This document shows, in pieces, positions 58,461 through 64,000 of a stretch of DNA of 64,000 nt. The position numbers and the translations under genes are program-made. Under the pieces are notes generated by a model, which made no database searches, was not told where the DNA came from, and saw nothing but the letters and a program-made list of their open reading frames with translations. Position 1 is the stretch's first letter; each line of letters starts with the position of its first letter. Source of the DNA: Cyanophora paradoxa (lineage: Eukaryota; Glaucocystophyceae; Cyanophorales; Cyanophoraceae). The DNA lies in contig QPMI01000587.1 in NCBI GenBank assembly GCA_004431415.1, positions 45,205 to 109,204 on the forward strand. The letters are read 5' to 3'.

Positions 58461-58493
58461 ATCTCCCTGCTCGTCTGAGTAACGATCGTTTTG

Positions 58494-59546
58494 TTATCTT
58501 CTGCAGCTCTGCAATGTCCTTTCGTACGCCTTCCGATCCCTGTAGTACTTTGCACCGCCTGCAATCAGGGCCGCGCCGAAGATTCCCGTTGTGTACCAAG
58601 GATCGGCACGAGCGTACCCCTCCGCCGTCTCCGCCGAGCCGCCGCCACCCGAGCCGCTGCTACCCCCGCCCCCTCCCACGGGCGTGCCACTGAGCCCCCT
58701 CCACCCGTACCCCGCCTGTACCCCACCCCCCGTACCCCCACCCTCCCACCCCTGTACCCCGCCTCCCGTGCTTCCGCCGCCCGTACCCCCACCCGGAATC
58801 GCGCCCGGCACCTTGGGCCCGCCGATGATGTCGTCGTACAGGTGGCGGTGCGCCCAGTCCGTGATGTCGGCCTTCACTGCGGGTGCTTGACGAGGGCGTA
58901 CCTCTCGTCGTGGAAGTGGTCCTTCAGCGCCCAGTTCTGCGTTTCGCCCAGTCGAGCGATCGGGGAGCACGTCGGGTGCCGTTGGGATGCGGCCCCCGCC
59001 CGTCGTCTCCGGCGTCTCGCCCGTCCTGTCGGCGCTCAGGGCGCGGATGTTCACCTTGAAGTGGTCGAACCACGCGAAAAACTCCTCCCTGTCGCGCCTG
59101 TACTGGTCGGGCTCCATGCTCGGCAGCGCCTGGCGGCTCCAGTAGATGTGGCGCAGGGGGCCCGCGATGCGCTCGAGCGCGTTGTACCCGGGCCTCACGT
59201 CTCCCTCTGCGCCCTTTAGAGTCAGTTTCACGAGGTTCAGGGTGGCGTCCTTTGAGGTGACCGAGTTTGCGATTTTCACGTCGGCCGCCCTCTTGATAAT
59301 GTTCCAGTCCACGCCCGTCTCGGTCGTGACGCCCCAAAGCCCCTTGATAATTGCGGTGAGGTCACCGTAATCGTCCAAGGTACCGACGGACGTCAGGAAA
59401 TCGCTGTAGGTCGCGCCCTTGCGCAGCCGAATCTCGTCCGCGTAAATTCCCCTCACGCTCAGGCTCCCGTCTATCGCGAAGGCGCCGTTCAGCACCTCGT
59501 CCGGATTCGGGATGGCCATGCGCCAGGGGTCGTCGAGCATCGACAT
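58494..59546 (-). CDS. Viral structural-type protein with Gly-rich linker and C-terminal membrane segment (350 aa)
   Basis: MSMLDDPWRMAIPNPDEVLNG start. Residues 1-165 are a folded domain with SLSVRGIYADEIRLRKGATYSDF, which is intact. A middle part (about 195-225) probably runs in another frame through two compensating shifts, because RRQAPAVKADITDWAHRHLYDD resumes cleanly. Residues 250-315 are almost all Gly with Ser/Thr, a flexible linker. Then comes a hydrophobic segment (TTGIFGAALIAGGAKYY) and a basic tail. The plan suits a virion protein anchored in an inner membrane. No family recognised. Confidence 0.5.
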   Translation of the reverse strand: MSMLDDPWRMAIPNPDEVLNGAFAIDGSLSVRGIYADEIRLRKGATYSDFLTSVGTLDDYGDLTAIIKGLWGVTTETGVDWNIIKRAADVKIANSVTSKDATLNLVKLTLKGAEGDVRPGYNALERIAGPLRHIYWSRQALPSMEPDQYRRDREEFFAWFDHFKVNIRALSADRTGETPETTGGGRIPTAPDVLPDRSTGRNAELGAEGPLPRREVRPRQAPAVKADITDWAHRHLYDDIIGGPKVPGAIPGGGTGGGSTGGGVQGWEGGGTGGGVQAGYGWRGLSGTPVGGGGGSSGSGGGGSAETAEGYARADPWYTTGIFGAALIAGGAKYYRDRKAYERTLQSCRR

Positions 59547-59571
59547 TTTATCCGCGAGAGAGAAAAATTAA

Positions 59572-60030
59572 CTAATGCTCCGCGTCCCACGTCCACTTCA
59601 GCTTGCCGCTCACCTCGCCCGTTGTCCAGCGGCCCACGGGCACCTGCCAGAAAACGTCGGCGTAGGGTAATCGGGCCTGATAGTGATCTGCTCGTCACGC
59701 AGCCAGCGGTAGGCCTCGGAGCATCGCGTATTTTCGGCTCCCAGTATTCCCCGCCCGCGCCGTTCGGCAGCGAGTACCCCTCCCTTGCTACCCGTACCCT
59801 GTAGAAGTGCTCGCCCGTTAGCGTGTCTACCCCCTGTACTCGAATTCTACGATTAAGGCCAAGTCCTGCATGCGCTCTCGCCGAGACGGATGTGACTGAG
59901 GCTGTGCAGCAGCCCGCATTTAATTGGACCAGAGGCGGTTACAAGATCGACTCTGTAAGTGAGGGTGAGGGGTAGCCTGGCACGCCCGCAAAGGTGCGCG
60001 TCTTGACGCCCGAGCCCTTCCGCGGAATAT
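59572..60030 (-). pseudogene. Small viral beta-rich protein, frameshifted
   Basis: Readable parts are LALIVEFEYRG near 59850, GEHFYRVRVARE near 59800, AYRWLRDEQITIRPD near 59700 and, after a shift, ADVFWQVPVGRWTTGEVSGK up to the stop at 59572. The start is unclear. It lies between two structural-type genes with gaps below 30 bp. No family recognised. Confidence 0.35.
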
Positions 60031-60032
60031 GA

Positions 60033-60509
60033 TCAGGCGCATTTAAGGGGCCTGCGAAAATCTATTTCGCAAAGGCCCAGAGGCGAAGTTCTTGACGATG
60101 AAGGCGTTGTTCTTCTGGTGGCGCCCGTGATGTCGGTGAAGCGCACGCGCAGCTCCTGGAACTTGTCGTACGCGACGTAGTTCGGGCGCACGGCCATGGG
60201 CACCTCGAACCAGTAGAGGATGGTGTTCTCGAGGCCGTCGTGGCCCCACGTCGGGATCACGACCTTGTTGATGCACGAGTTCACGTTCGAGATGGTCGTG
60301 ACGTTCAAGTCGGGCACGTCCATCAGCAGAACGTTGACGGTTTTCGCGGCGGTGGGGTCCGGAATCGCGGTCGTATCCAGCTCCAGGTAGACTCCCTTGA
60401 TCTGCAGCGTGTCGATGTCGGCGGGGATCTGGTTCAGCCTGAGGCGCCAGAAGCCCTCGGAATCCTGCGTCTCTCCGTTCGACTGGACGTAGAGGTTGAC
60501 GCAGGACAT
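60033..60509 (-). CDS. Viral structural-type beta protein (158 aa), shifted at its C-terminus
   Basis: MSCVNLYVQSNGETQDSEGFW start. Alternating hydrophobic residues give a beta-sandwich look (FWRLRLNQIPADIDTLQIKGVYLELD, then TVNVLLMDVPDLN, TILYWFEVPMAVRPNYVAYD). Near the end a shift at about 60118 separates it from a tail that reads KNNAFIVKNFASGPLRNRF, ending near 60043, and that tail looks more natural. It may be a minor capsid, penton or spike-base protein, a guess from composition and position only. Confidence 0.45.
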   Translation of the reverse strand: MSCVNLYVQSNGETQDSEGFWRLRLNQIPADIDTLQIKGVYLELDTTAIPDPTAAKTVNVLLMDVPDLNVTTISNVNSCINKVVIPTWGHDGLENTILYWFEVPMAVRPNYVAYDKFQELRVRFTDITGATRRTTPSSSRTSPLGLCEIDFRRPLKCA

Positions 60510-60554
60510 TATTTAGGAAGGGGCCTGAGAAATTATGCCTTCCTCAGGCCGTGA

Positions 60555-60715
60555 GGAGGTAGGGCCCCACGAAGTAGTAGCCCGCGAACTGCGCGGCGAG
60601 GATCCGCACGAGGTAGTAGCGGCGGGCGACATGTAGGCGACCGCGCCGAGGGTCAGCAGGCTGCCCAGGTAGCGGGAATCGCTGGTGATATCATCGAGGC
60701 TCGGGAGCAGGACGA
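60555..60715 (-). pseudogene. Tiny viral membrane protein, one frameshift
   Basis: NNVVLLPSLDDITSDSRY, then LGSLLTLGAVAYM, shift near 60628, then YYLVRILAAQFAGYYFVGPYLL and stop. Two hydrophobic segments. No ATG in frame at the front, so the start is uncertain. Confidence 0.35.
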
Positions 60716-60740
60716 CATTGTTAAGGGCCCATTCAGAAAT

Positions 60741-60953
60741 TTACTTGGGCATGAAGAAATTCCTCACCCGCTCCCCCTCCTCGTGCAGCGCCCACTGCAG
60801 CCGGTCGATGACGGCGGCCATCACGGGCGGGCTCGCGGCGGGGTTTTTCGCGTACGCCCTGGCGTCCTCTGCCATCTGGGGGTGGTACTGCTCGACCCGC
60901 TTGGCGTAGCTCGCGATGGCGCGGCGGGTGCACCGATCCAGGTCAGCCGCCAT
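60741..60953 (-). CDS. Small helical viral ORF (70 aa)
   Basis: MAADLDRCTRRAIASYAKRV start, intact. All-helical, amphipathic, charged, ending NFFMPK. Its ATG is well placed behind the previous gene and its stop is close to the next. No family recognised. Confidence 0.45.
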   Translation of the reverse strand: MAADLDRCTRRAIASYAKRVEQYHPQMAEDARAYAKNPAASPPVMAAVIDRLQWALHEEGERVRNFFMPK

Positions 60954-60999
60954 TTCGGCCGGCTCCTTCGCTGCTGCTGCTTCTTTCGCGCGTAAGTCC

Positions 61000-61390
61000 T
61001 AAGAAGCCAAGGGAACGCTGTGCTGGTGCTGGTGCTCGTACTGTTGCTGCTGCTGCCGGGCAGGACGACGGAGCCTCTGCGCTGGGGGCTGTTGTCGCGG
61101 GAGTCTCCATTTCCCATTTCTCTAGAAAAAAACGCGTACCGGTCTGCGTCATCTGGATGTCCACGTGGTGCGGGCCGATCGCCTGCACGCTCTCGCGCCT
61201 CTGCTGCTCGGGTGGGGGCTCGGGCTCGGCTCGCCGCGACGCACGACCCTCAGGGCCGCCGCCTTCAGGGCGCCCAGCACGGTGTTGGGACGCACGCGCT
61301 CCGTGCCGCCCAGGAGCTCGGAAACCAGGAAGAGCGCGCCGCAGATTACGTGATGACGTCCGAGTGGGTGCATGCCCCTCGAACATCTTG
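61000..61390 (-). pseudogene. Viral ORF of unknown function, frameshifted
   Basis: A clean stretch near 61340-61245 reads ICGALFLVSELLGGTERVRP and then NTVLGALKAAALRVV, a helical hairpin. A shift follows, then QAIGPHHVDIQMTQTGTRFF near 61150 and an Ala/Pro/Ser-rich tail. It could be part of a DNA-binding or histone-fold-like protein, but I cannot support that from motifs. Confidence 0.3.
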
Positions 61391-61399
61391 CGGGCGCGT

Positions 61400-62460
61400 C
61401 AGAACAATTACCCGCTACCCCTGCCCTTCCGCGCCCCTTGCCCTTTCCGCGCCCTCGGCCCTGGCCCTCAGATCGCCGATTTCCGCGGCCTGCGCGCAAA
61501 GCGGGGTCGTCCGCCTGGCCGGCGTCCGCTTGGAAAATCGTGAAGAGGTACCCGTCCGTGTTGTTGTCGGTGTTGTTCGTGTTTCGCGCGTGCGACCACT
61601 CTTTCAGTAAATCGCGCCTCTGCTTGTCGGGCAGCGTCTTCGAGAGGTACTCCTGCAGCTTGCTCGCGTAATTTTCCTCCGGAATCAGCGACGCAAGGAC
61701 GGTGGGCGGATCTTCCCCATGCCTATCTTCTCTTCCGTCAGCATGCGCTCGAGCTCTGCGATTTCCACCATCGTATCGATGCTCGCTGCGGTCCTGCCTC
61801 TGCTCTCTTCTGGTCTACGAGGCGCTGCCCGGCCGCTGTGAATTTCGCGGACAGAATTTGGTGCAGCCGCTCGTACACCGTCGTGGTGCCCGGCTCCTTC
61901 TCCTTGAGCAGCACCACCCAGTCGTAATTCGCCCACAAGCACCTGCAAATTCGATATGTGATCGATCGTCACCAGCACGTGGGCGTGCAGCGCCCCGTCC
62001 GTCGGCCCCACCTCACGCCCCTTGCACGCGAATTCCGATGATTGCGTTGGCGTACGTGTCGTCCTTGTACTTGCCGTTCTCCTCCTTCAAATTGAAGCGG
62101 ATGAACTTGTAGAATTCTGCGTCCGAGAGCACCTCTGCGAGGCTGTCGCGCAGCGCCGCCGCCTCGAATTCTCGCGCCTCTCCCAGGCGCTTGTGGTGTT
62201 GAAGAGCACCCAGTAGCGCGACTGGCGCGCCTGTCGTATGTCGTACCGCGTGCTTCCGTCGGGATTCTTTTGTTGAGGATGAAGACCGACCGCCCCGTCT
62301 CGCTGATTTCCGTGATCACCTTCTCGAGCGCCTCCAGCCCGTTTGCCTGCGCCGCCTGCAGTCCCGTTTTCGCCTTCTCTATGTTCTGCTTTACCTCTTG
62401 CGCGTCCGCGAAGGTTGCCATTAAATCTTCCATGCTCGGCGCCACGATTTTCGCCTTTCT
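61400..62460 (-). pseudogene. HUH-type replication endonuclease, paralogue 1 (C-terminal catalytic part)
   Basis: Continuing from the zinc-binding part upstream, the coding path gives SRYWVLFNTTSAW near 62220, KEENGKYKDDTYANAIIGIRV near 62060 and then, after a shift, EVGPTDGALHAHVLVTIDH at about 61965-62010. GxLHAH is the HUH metal-binding motif. About 110 codons later, in a third frame, SKLQEYLSKTLPDK (Tyr at 61647-61649, Lys at 61638-61640) supplies a YxxK motif, as in single-tyrosine Rep enzymes. These nick DNA and stay linked through Tyr to start rolling-circle-type replication or transposition. At least three shifts break the gene. Confidence 0.6.
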
Positions 62461-63435
62461 GATTTTCGACTGCGCAGAGTTGGGCTCGATGACGGACGAT
62501 CCGAAGTCAGCGGCCGTATCCTTTGCCTTTTTCGTGGTCTTTGGCTTCGGCCCGCCGAGCACGCTCTCGACCATGTGGTCGCGCGTCTGCTTGGAGACGG
62601 TGGCCGTGTCGCCCCTCTTTCGCCTCTGCAGGCCCAAGATCACGAGCAGGCCCTTGTTGCCGAGCAGCGTGACGCACTTCTGGCAGAGCCACGAGTTTCT
62701 GGGCGACACCGTGGGCACCTGCGCCGGCTTCTTGTCCTTGATGAGGGGGTACGGCTCCTGGCCCTTTTCTTTCCCTTGCCGTTTTGCTTGGCCGCCCACG
62801 CGTTTGCCTTCTCTATGACCGCGACGTACTCTTCGTACACGGCATCCTTCCTCGCCTGCGCTGCCTCCCTCGCGGCGATTTTCTCTGGCGTGTTGGCCCC
62901 CTTGGCGCTCGGCACGGGCGTGGCTTCGTACATGAGGCGAAGGCAGCGGTAGCAGATTGGCGGCGATTTCTGCGCGCTCTGGTACGTGCGCGGTATGGCG
63001 CGCAGTCGCTCCTCGGGGAGTTTATCGTACTCGATTTCGCTGTGGATGCTCCAGAGGGTCGCGGCTCGTGGTATGATTTATCGAGCAGCGATGGGAGCAT
63101 CTGAACTTCTTTGGTGGCCGAGAGCTTGATGTATCGGATATGCTCTTCTGCTGCTGGAATATGCCGTCCTCGCCCTGAACCAGCACGTATCGCTTCGGAA
63201 TCTCAACGACGGGCGTCTCGAGCTCGTCCACGCCGGTATCGGGCGCGTTTCCCTTTGCCTTTCCCTTTCCCTTCCCCTTGCCCTTGCCCTTCGGCTTAGG
63301 CTCCGGCTCCTCTTCCTCTTCCTCCTTCTTCCTCCGACTCGGAGGACGGGGACGTGGGCTCCTCTTCCTCTGACTCGCTCGAGCTCTCTGGCTTCTTCTT
63401 GCGGCCTCGGCGCTTCGGAGGCATTTATTGGACAC
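62461..63435 (-). pseudogene. N-terminal part of HUH paralogue 1: basic/acidic tail and Cys4 zinc-ribbon-like region
   Basis: ATG 63425 (MPPKRRGRKKKPESSSESEEE) begins a Lys/Glu/Ser stretch followed by a (GK)n run near 63280. Then PVVEIPKRYVLVQGEDGIFQQQ, a shift, KLPEERLRAIPRTYQ near 63020, and CYRC near 62950. CQKC near 62680 (SWLCQKCVTLLGNKGLLVILG) would complete a four-Cys site. The Ala/Glu-rich helix (IAAREAAQARKDAVYEEYVAVI) lies between. It probably forms one protein with the catalytic part below; no stop in the best path separates them except at the shifts. Its role is unknown, perhaps DNA recognition. Confidence 0.45.
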
Positions 63436-64000
63436 GAGAAAAAATTTACACGAGCTTTACAGCGCCCGTCTCGAGGGCCTCTACCGTCTTCGTAATGTAC
63501 AGCTGCAGCAGATCCTTAAGGTTGCTCTGCGGCAGCAATTTTACGTCTACGTGCATCTGCCTGGCGGTTTCTCGCTTCCTGTAGCCGTCTCCTTGCCCGT
63601 CCACTGCATGCCGAGGCGTCCTTTCTCCGTATCGGCCGCACCGCCGTCTTCTGGTACTCCTCCCCGAACAGTCTCCTTGTAGAAATTCGGCAGGCCGCCC
63701 TGCCCCTCCGTTGCATGAACTTGATGAGGAAATCCGACGCCTTCTTGCCGTCGAATTGCACGCGCGAGTAGTCACCAGCGTGAGCAGGATGTGCGCGTGG
63801 AGCCGCCCCGACCGCGGCCCGTACTCGATGCCGATGTTCGCGTTGCCCTTCTCCACGTGCGTGTCGTACTGGTCGACTTGAAATCGAAGCCCTTGGGTTC
63901 GCCTTGTCGGGGTACACCCCCATCTTTATGCACCGCGCCAGCTGCCTGTCGTCGTAGAAGAGGGCCTCCAGCCCCCTGTGAAACGCGTCCTGCACCTTGG
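63436..64000 (-). pseudogene. HUH-type replication endonuclease, paralogue 2 (runs off the window)
   Basis: From the edge, VQDAFHRGLEALFYDDRQLA and RCIKMGVYPDKANPK, a shift near 63890, QVDQYDTHVEKGNANIGIEYG, then PRSGRLHAHILLTLV at about 63785-63830. After further shifts LLQLYITKTVEALETGAVKLV ends the gene at 63446. The HUH motif RLHAH and the YITK tetrad (Tyr at 63497-63499) are about 100 codons apart, as in paralogue 1, and share LQxYxxKT. Its N-terminus lies outside the window. Confidence 0.6.

Larger units (their letters stand above)
46740..64000. mobile_element. Virus-like island (endogenous DNA virus element), right end outside window
   Basis: From here on gene density is high, gaps are often below 40 bp, and the contents are virion-type adhesins and fibres, paralogous structural-type proteins, an HNH nuclease and HUH replication endonucleases. 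No host-type intron, GT gene or LTR element occurs in it. The left boundary is set by the end of the dispersed repeat and the start of palindromic GCGATCGC clusters; no terminal repeat was identified. Structural-type genes lie mainly on the minus strand. The family is not resolved. Confidence 0.7.

Noticed and set aside
61245-61345. Histone-fold protein in the viral island
   Set aside because: Two helices with a short loop are suggestive, but no histone motif is present and the frame breaks.

Overview
The window looks like nuclear DNA of a eukaryote, probably an intron-poor alga. I favour a red alga, by inference only: galactosyltransferase-type GT7 and GT31 genes sit beside GT61 genes, the two introns-containing genes I can resolve have introns of only 45-50 nt, and genes occur as small islands in a sea of retrotransposons. 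No rRNA, tRNA or CRISPR array was seen.

Layout. (1) 0.2-8.3 kb: a 5'-truncated LINE remnant and a Ty3/gypsy element (A) with an intact pol. (2) 8.9-9.9 kb: a three-exon nucleotide-sugar-transporter-like gene (SLC35E3 type). (3) 10.5-12.6 kb: a gag-protease element (D) cut off by a dispersed repeat. (4) 12.67-32.19 kb: one very long LINE bounded by a 14-bp target duplication, split by a young 9.4-kb Ty3 element (B, 17.89-27.33 kb) with 428-bp LTRs that differ at 2 positions. (5) 32.2-34.5 kb: a GT7 gene and a spliced GT61 gene. (6) 35-42 kb: repeat-rich DNA with a second gag relative of D (E), a 122-bp tandem array, and an old gypsy copy that holds two nested insertions, namely a 1.8-kb non-autonomous LTR element (C) carrying its own ORF and a solo LTR of family A. 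(7) 42.3-46.4 kb: a GT31 gene, a broken sugar-transferase-like gene and a second GT61 gene. (8) about 46.74 kb to the window end: a compact, GC-rich virus-like island.

The host genes fit one theme. A Golgi nucleotide-sugar carrier could supply donors to the GT7, GT31 and GT61 type II membrane glycosyltransferases. The retroelements form a readable order of events: LINE next to GT7, then element B into the LINE; an old gypsy copy, then element C and a solo LTR into it.

The viral island encodes two tandemly related structural-type proteins, an FN3 plus glycine-rich adhesin, an S74 self-chaperoning fibre, a second fibre with GKP-HxH repeats, coiled-coil and membrane proteins, an HNH nuclease, and at its right edge two paralogous HUH-type replication endonucleases. 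It also has three arrays of the 7-mer GGGACTT, two of which face each other across an AT-rich stretch. No capsid protein of a named family, packaging ATPase or DNA polymerase was recognised, so I do not assign it to a virus family. Several island genes, above all right of 56 kb, carry single-base frameshifts. This is either decay of an endogenous copy or uncorrected indels in GC-rich sequence.
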